From the NCBI GenBank assembly GCA_965153355.1, contig OZ231127.1, forward strand, positions 5,766,001 to 5,830,000: DNA of 64,000 nt, read 5' to 3'. Made by a program: the position numbers and the translations under genes. Positions 21,907 to 33,365 of the stretch are shown one piece after another. Under the pieces are notes generated by a model. That model worked only from the letters and a program-made list of their open reading frames with translations, ran no database searches and was not told the origin of the DNA. Numbering within the stretch: the stretch's first letter is position 1; each line of letters begins with the position of its first letter. The stretch is from Flaccisagitta enflata. Lineage: Eukaryota; Chaetognatha; Sagittoidea; Aphragmophora.

Positions 21907-22448
21907 CGAAATGAAATAAGAAGAAGGAAAAAAAAAGAAACTCCCATTGAGTTTGACTGAGGGAAGCCTAACAAGGTCTGCCCGGTTAGTTTCATGAATG
22001 AAAAGGGGTAGGCGAGGGTTATTAGGGTGCAAGAGACGGACTGAGACTGAGTTAGAATGAGACAGACAGATGGACAGTTGGACAAATGGACAGATGGAAA
22101 CATATGATTTTTTTTAATCTTTTATTTCTTTTATTCCATTTTATGATTCTTTTATTTTTCTATTTTTGGACGATCTTCACGATTCCATAATCTTTTTAAC
22201 AAGTAATTGTTACGGTATTTCATTATCATGTAGACCACAATGGAAACAAATCTACGGATTTTTTTGAGCCTTTCACGGCAATCGCGCTGATATATATGTT
22301 TTTGCTGAAATACATTAGATGAAAACAATTGAGAGATATACGGAAAAACTAAAGGCGGAACAGTAAATTGTACGAAGTAGAAACATTGGAACAAATGATT
22401 TAACAAAAGGGAAGGCACGAACAAACTAAAGAGAGAAAGGAAGGAAGG
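21907..22448. other. Spacer
   Basis: 'gagacagacagatggacagttggacaaatgg' at 22058-22095 resembles an element tract without ends. Nothing else recognised. Confidence 0.4.
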
Positions 22449-22452
22449 AAAA

Positions 22453-22500
<48 letters not shown>

Positions 22501-22502
22501 AG
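22449..22502. repeat. (GAAA)n microsatellite
   Basis: About 50 bp of aaag units. Confidence 0.95.
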
Positions 22503-22631
22503 GCAACGATGCGTCCTAACTTTGTCTCTGCTTGTATTGACTTTGGCGATCAACTTGGACGGACAGATAGATTAAAAAACATATGTAGTACCATAAGAGG
22601 CTCTCAATACATCCTAACGACTGTTTGACTT

Positions 22632-22782
22632 CATGCGTGACATCCTCGCGGCTGAAAATTGCCGAAAACTGCGATTTTCAAGAAGGCGTAACGGACAGAC
22701 AGACCAACCGATCGACCAACTAACCAACGGACGGACGGACATACGGACAGAACATCTTATAGAGAAGCGAGGACACATCTAA
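22632..22782 (+). mobile_element. Hairpin-ended element, subfamily T
   Basis: 'catgcgtgacatcc', 'ggctgaaaattgccgaaaactg', 'gcgtaacggac', a GACC/GACG tract, 'gaacatcttatagaga', and end AGCGAGGACACATCT then AAAAA. The same block order occurs inverted at 25222 and 37984. Confidence 0.65.
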
Positions 22783-23130
22783 AAAGAATGAAAGAAAGAA
22801 AGAAAGGAAGAAGGAAAGAAAGAAAGATGGAATGAAACAAAAGGAAGAAAGAAAGAAAGAACAGAAGGAAGAAGGAAATAAAGAAAGAAAGAAAAGGAAG
22901 AAAGAAAGAATGAAAGAAAGAAAGAAAGAAAGAGAGAAAGAAAGGAACAAGGAGAGAAAGGAAGAAGGAATGAAAGAAAAGGAAGAAAGAAATAAAGAGA
23001 GAAACAAAGAAACAAAGAAACAAAGAAAGAAAGAAAGAAAGAAAGAAAAAAAAAGAAAGAAAGAAAGAAAAACGAACAAGAAACAAACTGTCAAAAAGAA
23101 CGAAAGAAAGTAAAAAAAAGAAACAAAAGA
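22783..23130. repeat. (GAAA)n/(GGAA)n degenerate tract
   Basis: About 350 bp of aaag and gaag units with occasional insertions. Starts directly at the hairpin end of the preceding element, so the A-tail probably seeded it. Confidence 0.92.
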
Positions 23131-23279
23131 AAAAAGGAAACAAAGTGTCAGAAAGACTTGGTTTCAGGAAATTAAGGAAAACAAACAAAACCTCGACAAA
23201 ATTTGATTTTGAGAAAAAGAAGGCAAGAAAAAAAAAGATAAAGATTTCTTTAAAAAACTAAACTTTCCCCAGGGAAGTT
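23131..23279. other. A-rich spacer
   Basis: No feature recognised. Confidence 0.4.
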
Positions 23280-24417
23280 TTTTTAGTCGCGTGCACGCAC
23301 TCTACACCCTGCTTTGTCCATCCATCCGTTGGTTGGTTGGTTGGTTGGTAGGTCACATTTTACTTTTTTTTATTCGTTTTATTCCTTCTAAGTGATTGTA
23401 TGTCAATTAGGTCATTTTTAGACAAATAAGATCATTTTAAGTCATAGTAAGTCAATTTTAGTTGTTTGAGTCTTTTTGTTAATCTTAGGTGTTTTAGAGA
23501 TTTAAGGTCAATTTAAGTCAGTTTACATCAGTCAAAGTCAATTCAAGTCATTCTTGGTTGAATTATGTCAGTCAAAGTCATTTTGAGTCAGTTTAAGTCA
23601 ATTTACCGGGTCATCAGCCTGAGATGCCGGATTCTGTTAAGCTTTTACTCGGAGATGCCACATATCTTGGATTTCATACTGATTGTGTCATGAAGAGCAT
23701 AGATTGACGTTTTTTGTATCAAAATTTCATCAAAATCGGTCAAGTAGTTTAGATTTTACAAGTCTTTGAAGTCAAAAATAATTTTCTCTCAATGGCAGAA
23801 TTTTAAATAAAAGTCATGAAAGAGAACAGTTTCAAATTTCTCTCTTTTTTGAACAGTTAGAGCTGGGAACATATCAACGGTCTATAGTATGAAAAAAAAA
23901 TTGATGTAGTTTTATAAATTTGTCAAATCATCTTTTATTTAGGACTAATCATGTGTCTCTGGCTCAAAATATTGCAAAATGCGAGAGTGAGGGAAAATGC
24001 TGATCCTCCATTTTCCCATCAAAAAACAGAAGTGGCAGAAAATAAGTTTTTTACTAAAGTACATGTAAAATCTAAACTACTTGACCGATTTTGATAAAAT
24101 TTTGATACAAAAAACGTCAATCTATACTCTTTAAGAGACAATCAGTGGGAAATCTGTGATATGTGGCATCTGAGAGTAAAAGCTCAACATTATCCGGCAT
24201 CTCAGGCTGATGACCCAGTAAGTCATTTTACTCACTCAAGTCATTTCAGTCATCTTAGGTCAATTCGAGTCAATTTAGTCATTCTGAGTCATTTTAAGTC
24301 ATTTTCAATCATTTTAAGTCATCCTAAGTCAATTTAGTAACAATGGAAGTCATTTTAGTTCTATATTATAATCAATCATGTAAGTCGCGCACGCGACTTA
24401 TAGGTGTTGGCCTTGTT
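23280..24417 (-). mobile_element. Subfamily A2 element with 'aagtcatttt' array, split by a MITE
   Basis: Left: TTTTTAGTCGCGTGCACGC, 'actctacaccctgctttgtcc', a TTGG tract, 'cacattttactttttttattc', then an array of 'aagtcatttt'-like 10-12-bp units (23400-23605 and 24220-24375). Right: 'agtcgcgcacgcgacttata', 'ggtgttggccttgtt'. The array shows this subfamily's body is mostly tandem repeats. A TA-flanked MITE (23606-24218) interrupts it. Confidence 0.75.
23606..24218. mobile_element. TA-flanked MITE with long TIRs (~160 bp)
   Basis: GGGTCATCAGCCTGAGATGC at both ends in inverted orientation, with arms continuing about 160 bp ('catcaaaatcggtcaagtag' and its complement). TA at 23604-23605 and 24219-24220. 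Inserted into the tandem array of the surrounding element. Mariner-like by target site; no coding sequence. Confidence 0.8.
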
Positions 24418-24535
24418 TTTTCTTTAGTCTAAAATCCTTCAAACATTCGGAGGCAACATTCAAATGAAGTAGACGCCCTTCCGGTCATCAGTTGGTAACC
24501 AAGGCTGAGGCTAGACAGACAGGGGACATGTTTAC
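24418..24535. other. Spacer resembling inner flank of family E
   Basis: 'cggtcatcagttggtaaccaaggctgaggctagacagacag' matches phrases of the degenerate repeat at 28740-29200. Confidence 0.45.
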
Positions 24536-24660
24536 TTGGTTTTTGGGCAGCGGCCCCGAAGGGGACGAAGACTTGTAGAACACAGGGGGACTTTCATCCG
24601 TCCATTTGTTCATTTGTCCGTTCGTTTGTCCGTTTGTTTGTCTGTCCCCCCACCCTTATT
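24536..24660 (+). mobile_element. Left end of family E element
   Basis: 'gggcagcggccccgaagggg', 'gtagaacacaggggga', then a 'gtccgtttgtttg' tract and 'cccccc'. No array or right end follows. Confidence 0.6.
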
Positions 24661-25221
24661 TTTTTCTAAGAAAAAACGACATTAGAATAGCCTATGCTAT
24701 TTTTCTACCAGGCGCCGTTTCAACGTGAATTAAAATCCCAATCCTGGTCGCTTCGACCAATTTTTAAAGTGATTTTTAAAGCTTCGCGCTTTCTGAGAAG
24801 CGATTCATCATAAATCGTCTGTCTTACTTGGCTATCCCAATGCCATTATTAAAGTGTGTGTGTCGGCGTATAGGGCAATGACAACGTGCATGATTGACTG
24901 GGCTGGCGAGTAAAGGAGCAATTGAGTGTGTGACTGAGAATGAAAAAAAGATCTTGCATCTGCGAAAAAACACTTTTCAACCCTACAATTTGGATAACCG
25001 AAATTCATTCTTCCTTTGAGTAGTTCTTATCAGAAAACAAGTGACGTATTTATTTTATACAATACGGTACACAAGAAACCCCTGCTTATCCGCAAGCTAC
25101 TGGCAGTACTGCTTATTATCCGTCAGTCGATTGGTTAGTCTGGCGGTTTGTCTCACTCAGCCTTTTTGCCGCATACGAACGGTTTTTGCATTATTGTCCC
25201 TGCCTAAATGCTTGGTTAGCC
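24661..25221. other. Spacer
   Basis: No repeat or coding signal recognised in 560 bp. Confidence 0.4.
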
Positions 25222-25322
25222 TTTTTAGATGTGTCTTCGCATCTCTATAAGTCTGTCTGTCTGTCTGTGATTCCTCCTTGAAAATCGCACTTGTATACAT
25301 TTCTCAGCCGGAAGGATGTCAC
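25222..25322 (-). mobile_element. Hairpin-ended element, subfamily T
   Basis: TTTTTAGATGTGTCTTCGCATCT is a clear terminal hairpin (AGATGCG...CACATCT on the minus strand), followed by a GTCT tract, 'gaaaatcgca' and 'ctcagccggaaggatgtcacg'. Confidence 0.65.
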
Positions 25323-25415
25323 GTATAAAGTCCAAGATTCGATAAAATGTTTCGAGATCCTCTTTTGATACTGCTTGTCTTTTTTTTTTTTTCGCTCAAA
25401 AAAAAAAAAAAAAAC

Positions 25416-25467
25416 GACCATCGGACGGACAAAGCGGGGTGTAGAGTCGCGAAGCACGCGACAAAAA
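25416..25467 (+). mobile_element. 3' end fragment of subfamily A element
   Basis: 'ggacggacaaagcggggtgt', 'agagtcgcgaagcacgcgac', AAAAAAA. The 5' part is absent; a poly-A run precedes. Confidence 0.6.
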
Positions 25468-26139
25468 AATTATCTTCAGAAGAAATTAATTACCATGGGA
25501 AAAAAATACCAGTTGCGGACCAGCTATACTTCATCGAATTATGATCTATCTGACGCTGTTGAGACAGGCCAACTGATCAGTTTTACTTGTTTGCTACTAA
25601 ATCATGTTAATTGTAAGGATCTTTAAAAAAGTAAGGCCTCACAGAATGCATTTATTCGGAAAATAGAATAATCTGTCCTTTTTATGTTCATTTCAAACAG
25701 TTGTAGAATTTCTTTGTTACAAACAACTTCTTAGAAAAAAAAGCAACGTCTGGAAAAATGGAACAACAATATCAAGTTGCAAAAAAAAAAGTGTGAAGAA
25801 ATCATTATGACTTTTGATGAATTCAAAATCTAGTCACATCTTTCGAAAGTTAATCTTCTATTGTAACATGTTGCACTTAATTCATCTTCTTCCGTGTAAG
25901 CTTCCGTGTAAGCTTCCTCCTCCTCAATTTTTTCTCCCCCCTCTCATTTTTTTGCTGAAAATTTCAAGTGCGAGATAAGTAGCCGGCGACGGGACATGGA
26001 GAAATTCGGATCACTTTTTGCAAAAAAACCATGAGGCATCCTTCAGCAGAACACTCCAGAAATAACGGAAAATGTCCAAGCGCTGGGGTGGGAATGAATA
26101 GCTAATTTGAGAGGAATTATTAAGAAGCTCAGCTCAATT
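25468..26139. other. AT-rich spacer
   Basis: Contains a tandem 'cttccgtgtaag' pair at 25888-25915; otherwise nothing. Confidence 0.4.
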
Positions 26140-26292
26140 TAGAGTCAGTGTACGCTACTCAATACCCCCCTCTGTCCTTCCGTCGGTTTGTAATTCACAC
26201 TTTTTTGGTGTTTTTGCGTTCTTTTGCCTCACTGCTTCTGCCTAAATGCCCTGACTTCACTCAACTGGGGTAGAAGTGTAACTGGTCTTTTG
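26140..26292 (-). mobile_element. Decayed subfamily A element
   Basis: 'gagtcagtgtacgctactc', 'cctctgtccttccgtcgg', 'acactttttt', 'gcctcactgcttctgccta', 'actggggtagaagtgtaactgg' follow the order of reversed subfamily A with many substitutions. Confidence 0.5.
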
Positions 26293-26297
26293 TGTGT

Positions 26298-26912
26298 CAC
26301 AGTCCTCTCAGCGTGAATCCAGGTGAAAAGTCATAGTACAGAAGGTTTTTTTGTAGTTTGTGATAGTTTGAGGGTTACTTTAACTAAAACTAACACTTAT
26401 GAAATCCTTTAAAGGGTGCTTTTTGAGAAATATGAAAAAAAAGTAATTCTAGCCTCATTTAGAATTGATAATTTTTCAACTCATCCAGACCTTTTTTCTG
26501 ATAGCAAATTTGTAACCTTGATGTTATTTCCTTTCATTTGATAGGTCGCACTATATGTTTTTAAGAAGAAATGAAAATTTCAATTTTTAAGCCACCGTTA
26601 TAATTTTGCAACGGTGGCTAAAAAATTGAAAATTTTAATCCTTTAAAAAAGTATAAAGTGCGACATATCAAATAAAAGAAAATGTTGTCAGGATTACAAA
26701 TTTACTAGCAAAAAAGAGGTTTGGATGATTTCAAAAGATCTATAGTCAAAATGAGGTTAAAAATTGTCTTTTTTTTCAAATTTCCCAAAAAGTGCCCTTG
26801 ACAAAATTTCATGAGTGATAATTATAGTTCAAACAAACCTTAAACTATGAGAAACTGCAAAAAAACCTACTGTACTATGACTTTTGACCTGGACTCACGT
26901 TGAGAGGAGAGT

Positions 26913-26914
<2 letters not shown>
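26298..26914. mobile_element. Foldback element K, copy 1 (~615 bp)
   Basis: Almost full-length inverted repeat. The left arm runs from 'cctctcagcgtgaatccagg'; the right arm ends 'cctggactcacgttgagagg'. The centre carries a hairpin built on 'gccaccgtta' and 'caacggtggc' (26582-26612). Arms include 'cattatttgata'-like 'tttgataggtcgcac' motifs also in copy 2. No coding potential. Confidence 0.8.

Positions 26915-26998
<84 letters not shown>
26915..26998. repeat. (TG)n microsatellite
   Basis: About 84 bp of pure TG, starting immediately at the end of foldback element K copy 1. Confidence 0.97.
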
Positions 26999-26999
<1 letters not shown>

Positions 27000-27377
27000 C
27001 GAGTGCATCACTCATCTTTTAAAAAACTCTTACAATAAATCATTGAAAACCTGAAGAAAATTGAAAAAAACATGGAAATACATAGAAATACATAGAATAC
27101 ATCAACGGTTGAAGCACGGAAGGATAGATGGACAAATGGAAGTACAGAGAGGGGTGATGGATGGCCAATTGGCATACCAACAGACTAGACATTTTACAAA
27201 CAGTATGCTCTTGCTATATACATATATATCACAAAATTACTTCGTCGGACCGCGTGGGCATGTGCTGATTTCTTGGATCGCGAAAAAAGTTTGAACAATT
27301 GTTGCGCCGGTTTATTGGATCTTGACGGACATGACGTCTGTTTATCGTGTGTTCTGCAGGGTTCAATATAATTGACA
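26999..27377. other. Spacer
   Basis: Nothing recognised. Confidence 0.4.
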
Positions 27378-27396
27378 ATTTCTTTCTGTCTTTTTT

Positions 27397-27464
<68 letters not shown>

Positions 27465-27588
27465 TTTTTCTTTCTTTTTTTCTTTCTTTTTTTGTTTCTT
27501 TTTTTCTTTCTTTTTTTCTTTCTTTTTTTCTTTCTTTTTTTCTTTCTTTTTTTCTTTCTTTTTTTCTTTCTTTTTTACTTTCTTTTTT

Positions 27589-27684
<96 letters not shown>

Positions 27685-27690
27685 TTCTTT
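27378..27690. repeat. (TTTC)n tract with an internal 12-bp higher-order unit
   Basis: Over 300 bp of tttc. Between 27470 and 27590 the unit becomes 'tttctttctttt'-like 12-13-mers repeated about nine times. Confidence 0.95.
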
Positions 27691-27846
27691 CGTTCTTTTT
27701 GGTCGCGGACAAGCGGCTCTACTAGACTTTTTATGCTGGTTCCGTCCATTTATCTGTCAGTCGGTCAATCGCAGGGTTGCTTTTTGGGGTTAACCGTTCC
27801 TGCTCCCCCCCCCCCATCTCCGAGAAGGATGGCCGTGTATCCTCTC
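27691..27846 (-). mobile_element. Fragmentary hairpin element between TTTC tracts
   Basis: 'tttggtcgcggacaagcggctctacta', 'ccgtccatttatctgtcagtcggtc', 'cctgctccccccc', 'gaaggatggccgtgtatcc' follow reversed subfamily U/B order. Confidence 0.5.
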
Positions 27847-27847
27847 C

Positions 27848-27915
<68 letters not shown>

Positions 27916-27985
27916 GTCTTTCTTTCTTTCTTTTCTTTCTTTCTTTCTGTCTTTCTTTCTTTCTTTTCTTTCTTTCTTTCTTTCT
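27847..27985. repeat. (TTTC)n microsatellite
   Basis: About 140 bp, with 'tctg' and 'tttttc' interruptions. Confidence 0.95.
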
Positions 27986-28399
27986 CTGTCGGTCTTCATC
28001 TCTGATCTGACTAATTGATCAGTTGTTTTTAATCAATTGTTTTCAAACGGATTTGGAAGACGTGTCTTTTACCTAAAGATCATCTCTGTGGTAAGCTGTA
28101 ATAGACAAATCGCATAAAAGGCGCCGACGTGTTCCGTCGTGAGATGAGAACCGCCAACTTTTCCATTGACAAAATTCAGGTTGCAAGGTTCGCACTTGTT
28201 ATAGTTGTAATACTAATTGCATATCTTCATTGTAAAAAAGACCGGTTGATAAAAAAAAGGAAAGAAAAAAGTACAGATTCGCTTCTAACGCGTATTCTCA
28301 TGCTGTTATCGATAAACCGAAAATCTAAGATTGCATTCTTTAATTCGCGTTGAACCACCTCTCGGTCTGGATATCTGAATTTTCATTGTAATGACGCCT
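27986..28399. other. Spacer with a 74-codon frame of no known kind
   Basis: 28129-28353 (+) could encode a short peptide with one hydrophobic stretch, but nothing supports it as a gene. Confidence 0.35.
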
Positions 28400-28760
28400 T
28401 CGAGGAACCGTGCCCCGGGCCCTCTAAGGCCAGAAATCTGCCCTCTCAGGCCTGAAATCTATCCTCTCAGGCCTGAAATTTGCCCTCTCAGGCCTTGAAT
28501 CTGCCCTCTCAGGCCAGATAAGAGGACAGATTTCAGTCCTGAGAGGCCAGATTCAAGGCCTGAGAGAGCCTGAGGGGATGGATGGACGAATGGATGGACA
28601 GACGAATGAACGGACAGACAAATGAAAGTCCCCCTGTGTTTAACAAGACTTCGTCCCCTTTGGGGCCGCTGCTTTGCTTCCCCTCACTCCAATCCACAAT
28701 CATGCAAAGCAGGGCAACGGGTATCGCTGACCACATATTGCTCTTGGGCGACCAGTTCCA
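28400..28760 (+). mobile_element. Family E element, array and right end
   Basis: 21-bp units 'ctctcaggcctgaaatctgc' repeat at 28420-28540, and one inverted unit follows (28500-28565). Then 'gggatggatggacg' tract, 'aaagtccccctgtgtttaac', 'cgtcccctttggggccgct', and the tail 'gcagggcaacgggtatcgctg'. Confidence 0.65.
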
Positions 28761-29220
28761 GTCATCATTTGGAATCCGAGGCCGAGGCTTGACAAAGGCT
28801 TGACATGTTGACATGGTCCTATTGATAAACAGCCGATTCCGGGGCTGGACAGACAGTGGGCATGTTAACAAGGTATTTCCGGTCATCAGACTTGACATTT
28901 TGTCATGTTGACTCGGCCCTTTTAGTCAACAGCTGATGCCGCAGCTAGACAGTGAACATATTGACATAGTTTTCTCAGTCATTAGTTAATAGCCCTTTTG
29001 GTCAACAGCCGAAGCTGAGGCAAGTTAAAAGCCGAGGCCGAAGCTAGATATAGGTTTGACATGTTGACATGGTCCAAACCAGCCGAGGTCGATAGTTGTT
29101 AAAAGCTTAACATGACGACAAATTGACGTATTGCATTTGGTCATCGGTTGATAGACCTAGGCAAGTAAAAGGCTTGACAAGCTGAAATGCAATGTGGCAC
29201 GGCCCTTTCCGATTAAGATA
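28740..29220. repeat. Degenerate ~90-100-bp tandem repeat
   Basis: Recurring order 'cttgacatgttgacatggtcc', 'tggtcaacagccgaggccgag', 'gctagacag' in about five diverged copies. Also seen singly at 24470-24535. Confidence 0.6.
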
Positions 29221-29988
29221 GTTGAAAATTTTGATGTTGCTTACATGGCCCCAGGCTGTAACCCCCTTAGACGTCTCTTCTCATTTTTTGGGCTTGAGTT
29301 GATATGTTAAGCAAACATGGGAAATAGTTATTTGGTTTCTTTAAGGGTAACATGTGCTCAAAACTTCTACTTAATTAAAAGTAATGATTGGTGCCTGACG
29401 GACCCAATACCCCCTATTGCATAATCTGAACTAAGTTTGAAAAAGTTAAAAAATATGTAATTTTCTAGATGTTCTCTAGGCTAAACTAAAAAAGAGAGTG
29501 ACAAAGCAAAGACGGTTTTTGGTAGCCTTGACTCTTGACAGAAATTATAAGCTGCGACATTGGCCACTTTTATCATCCTTCATACTAAACACTAAATGTA
29601 GTGGAAGTAGTATTAAAATTAGTAAAGAGGTGATATAAGTTTTTTTTTCTTGTAATGTTGAAGCTTAATTTTCCTCTCATGGTCGTTCTCTACCACTCCT
29701 GAAAATTTCGTTTGATTCCGTCGTCACGTTTATTCTAGGGAACATTTTGAAATTTACGACTTCCTCAACTTTCTGTCTAAGCCTGATCTTCTTCAACGAT
29801 TACGCTACGAAGTTTTTCTTCAGTGATATTTTCTCACAGCCAATGTCAAATCGTTTTATCATAAGAAGACGCTCGAGCAAACACGCTTGGCCGCTCTGAA
29901 CCTGAACGTTTCGTACGGTCGAAACCTGCATGTTTCGAACGTTCGAAACTCATGTACGTTCGAAACTCGTTTCGAGCGCTCAGCAGTG

Positions 29989-29994
<6 letters not shown>
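29221..29994. other. Spacer
   Basis: 29895-29990 has repeated 'gttcgaaac/tttcgaacg' words forming a small imperfect palindromic cluster. No gene recognised. Confidence 0.4.
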
Positions 29995-30063
<69 letters not shown>

Positions 30064-30226
30064 GAGAAAGAGACAGAGACAGAGACAGAGAAGAGAGAGA
30101 GCGAGCAAAGAGAGAGAGGGAGCAAAGAGAGAGAGGGAACGAAGAGGGAGAGGGAGCAAAGAGAGAGAGGGAGCGAAGAGAGAGAAATAACAGAGAGAGA
30201 GAGGGAACAAAGAGAAAGAAAGAACA

Positions 30227-30271
<45 letters not shown>
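29995..30271. repeat. (GA)n tract with 16-20-bp higher-order units
   Basis: GA dinucleotide with a middle section of 'agagagagggagcaa'-type units (30095-30230). Confidence 0.95.
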
Positions 30272-30274
<3 letters not shown>

Positions 30275-31542
30275 TTCAATGTAACAAGCAAAGAACCATC
30301 GTAGGCACCTTGCACGAGAATCTTCATGAGTTCGAATCCGGCGCTGCCTGATACAGTCTAAAATAGCATCAGATACACTTTTTTGTTCATAAGCACGCAC
30401 TTTTTTGGCTTAGCGTGCTCAGCAAATTCTCATTGTTTAGTCTAAAATGTGCATATGTGCCTATTATTTATCGAAGTAATTATCCTGTGTAGTAAAGAAC
30501 AAAGTACACAGTATGGTATAGGAAACAGTATAGTATAGAATAGAGTACACTTTTTATTTTTTACAACTATAGCCAAAAAAAAAAAAAAAAACCAAACGAC
30601 TTTTGAGAGAGCAAAAAAGTATGAAGATGTTGACCAATTTGCATAAAATTTACAGTGAATGATAACCATGATATGGACTATGTCTGGTTAAAATTTCATC
30701 AAAATCCGTTGAAAACTTTAGCCGTTATCACGTTTTTACTGAAGTCACTTCTTTTTTGGACTGCCAGAGATGACGTTTATCCTAAATCAAAATAATACCA
30801 TTTTTAGTAAAATTGGCATTGTGCAAAAAGTTTTGGGAGTTTTGTCATGATTTTTGAACTGTAGTCTGATGGTAATATTTACTAATACTACGCAAAATTC
30901 GCATCTACTCAGATAAAGTCTAGTGGTGTAGATATTGGTTGATTGTAAGCTTGCTCAGAATAAGAAATATTCTGCTATCTGTTAGAATATTTTTGCAATT
31001 TGGGGGACTAAAAATGCTTCAATATTCACAAAAATTTTATTGGAGATGAATTATATGTGCAAAAGTTCCCAGTTAAAAAAATCATGATAATTGGTAAAAA
31101 ACTCTGGCCTTAGCATCGATTTATATTTCAGATTTCATCTTCATTTACTTCATTCTAAAAACCACAAGAAAAGTTATAGAAAACTTGCTGTTTCTGCTAA
31201 AATAATCGGAGTTTTGTAATGAAATTTTTATCACAGCCTGCTAACAATGTGGTCTACTTCTACTTCAAATTTCATCAAAATCGGACTAGATTTAGTATGT
31301 TTTTTTTTAGTTTGTTTATTCATTCTTAGTAAATTCTTATGTGTGTACATTGAATTTCTTATCTTCTGTCAGACACTTTTAAAAAATGTATAATTCTCAA
31401 ACTATTTAGAGCAGGTCATTGATTTTTTCAGTGATGCTTAATGATACTAAAAAGTAACTTCAGTAAAAATTTCAGCACACTGGGTGAATTTTCAAAGGAT
31501 TTATGAGCAAAAGAAGTAACTGTTTTGTTTTTTTTTGCAATA
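30272..31542. other. AT-rich spacer with 'atttcatcaaaatc' motifs
   Basis: Motif 'aatttcatcaaaatc' followed by a 'cgttgaaaac/cggactag' type phrase occurs at 30688 and 31265. Similar phrases mark foldback arms elsewhere, so decayed foldbacks are likely. No coding signal. Confidence 0.4.
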
Positions 31543-31888
31543 CCGTATTTCCTGCATTTATCGCCCCCCCCCTCTAATTAGCGCCCCCCCCTTTTCAAGA
31601 AAGAGAAGACTAATGACAAAACTATAGTTCAGGAAAAAATCTTACTAAATCAATTGTAAATAAAGCTTTTTACTGGCAAAAAAATCATAAAAATGGTTGC
31701 AATGCTAAAATTTTCTCTGTTTTAATGCTTCATTGCACTGAATTACCAGTTTTTTGTTAAAAAATAGTAGGTTTCATATAGAACCATCTTTTCATGAGTG
31801 AATGAGGGGGCGCTAATTGTAGGTTGAAAATGACAGTCTTTCATTTCAATTTCAAAAGCGCCCGGGGCGCTAATTACAGGAAATACGG
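31543..31888. mobile_element. Mariner-type MITE, CCGTATTTCCTG ends
   Basis: CCGTATTTCCTGCATTTA with 'cgcccccccc', 'ctaattagcgccccccc' at the left; inverted 'gcgctaatt', 'acaggaaatacgg' at the right. TA at 31541-31542 and 31889-31890. The two 'gcgctaatt' boxes are subterminal repeats. 346 bp, non-coding. Confidence 0.8.
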
Positions 31889-32435
31889 TAGTTAAGAACC
31901 TAGTTTACAATAAAGGCGGCTAATCGCCGTAGGAAAAAAATCGTAAATGCTGAGAGAAAAAAAAAGAGTTGCGGACAGGTGGACAGGGGCATCTAACAAG
32001 TTTTTCCACTTTTCCACTCAGACGGTCAAACGGACCAACAGACCCATGGATGGACTGATGGACAAAGTCTCTCATAGAGTCCGAAGTTGAAATGAGAGAT
32101 AGACTGTGCTGCCAGGATGCACAATTATGGCTAGTTCTACCCCTGCTCACTTGCCGTTTCTTGACATTTGCCTCAACTAACTCAATTCCTCGTTTTTTGG
32201 GAAAACGCAAAAAATGCGGAAAAATAAAAAAAGATTAAAAAAATCATAGCTCAAAAACTATCAATCGCACAGAATTCTGCTTGGCGTCATCTGAAAGAGG
32301 AGAATAAGCTCTTTCTTAGCTATTAATTTTATGCGTAGTACCATTCAGCCCCAAAAAATGACCAACTTCCTCAAACCATTCATGAGAAAAAGGGAAAATC
32401 GATTTCCGCCGTAGGTCTCAAAAAGCCGAAGGTAT
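31889..32435. other. Spacer including a decayed subfamily B copy
   Basis: 31962-32097 has 'agttgcggacaggtggacaggggca', 'ttccactcagacgg', 'ggaccaacagaccc', 'aaagtctctcatagagt' in subfamily B order. The rest is AT-rich. Confidence 0.45.
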
Positions 32436-32640
32436 TCATCGACTTTTTTCCAAATAAGAACATCAAGGCTTGAAATAGCTCAAAAATTAAGAACGTTGTT
32501 ATTTTACTAGTAGCTATCTCTATCTCTTTTGAAGGCTTCAGAAAAAATATGACATTCTTATAAAAAATAAAAAGTGTATTGTATAGAATGGAATAAAGTA
32601 TAGTATAAAATACAGTAGATGATATATTTTGTGTAAAAAA
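32436..32640. mobile_element. 'TATAAGAAC' element (family X), copy 1
   Basis: 'aataagaacatcaaggctt', 'gctcaaaaattaagaacgttg', 'gctatctctatctcttttga', 'aggcttcag', 'cttataaaaaataaaaagtg'. The same order recurs at 32940 and 57634. Ends resemble ACACTTTTT...TATAAGAAC inverted. Confidence 0.6.
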
Positions 32641-32934
32641 CATGTATTATCTTTCACTGACATGTAAACCACGCTTGTTTGCTTTCATATTAACTGTTTT
32701 TAGATTTCAAGTGTTATTCAATATCATTCATTTTTGGTGCTTCTTTTCATTATGATACAGTGATAAATTCTTATTAACAATAGTATCTAAGCAAGAACAT
32801 TTGAATCTCGCAGGATTCTTGGTTGTGTGTGTGTGTGAGTGAGTGAATGAAGGAGTGAGTGAGTGAGTGAGTGAGTTCTCATACTACGCCAATGGAAGCT
32901 CTGAAAGTCACATTCAGGAATGAAAACAAGATCC
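32641..32934. other. Spacer with (GAGT)n
   Basis: A short gtgt and gagt tetranucleotide run at 32823-32874. Confidence 0.6.
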
Positions 32935-33086
32935 AAGAAGCACTTTTTATTTTTTATAAGAACCTTGTTTACACGAACATCAAGCCTTGATATAGCTCAA
33001 AAATTAAGAATGTTGTACTTATTATACTAGTAGCTTCCTGTATCTCTTTTGAAGGTTTCAGAAAAAAAATGATGTTCTTAGAAAAA
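32935..33086. mobile_element. 'TATAAGAAC' element (family X), copy 2
   Basis: 'actttttattttttataagaacc', 'acatcaagccttgatatagc', 'agtagcttcctgtatctc', 'gaaggtttcag', 'gatgttctta'. Directly abutted by a subfamily A element at 33087. Confidence 0.65.
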
Positions 33087-33275
33087 AACATGGCCGGATA
33101 CATGGCTACCCCAGTTGCGTGCGGGTGGGCAGGAGCCGTAATTGAGGTCACCAGATCATTTGGGCGGGAGCAGTAAAACCAAAAACCGCATAAACAAAAG
33201 AAAAGTAAAGTGTGACCGACGGACGGACCCACGGACTGACAAAGGGTGTAGAGTCGTGTAGCACGCGACTAAAAA
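33087..33275 (+). mobile_element. Hairpin-ended element, subfamily A
   Basis: AACATGGCCGGATACATGG start, 'agttgcgtgcgggtgggcag', 'gggcgggagcagt', a GACG tract, 'aaagggtgtagag', and hairpin TCGTGTAGCACGCGACT then AAAAA. Confidence 0.75.
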
Positions 33276-33365
33276 GTATAGTCTTGACTAGCTGAAAGTT
33301 TCAGGATCAAAAAGTGCGCGTTTGTTCAAAAACAAGTACACTCAAAATAGTGAAAATACACTTCG

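Noticed and set aside
26298-26914. Rho-independent terminator or attenuator
   Set aside because: The inverted repeat is hundreds of bases long in a eukaryotic, gene-free context; a foldback element explains it.
27347-27793. Frames of FFLS/KERKK type over TTTC tracts (also near 2.5, 22.5, 22.9, 27.9 kb)
   Set aside because: Pure translation of tetranucleotide repeats with no flanking coding signal.
28129-28353. 74-codon frame with a hydrophobic stretch
   Set aside because: No homology that I recognise, no context, and length expected by chance in AT-rich DNA.
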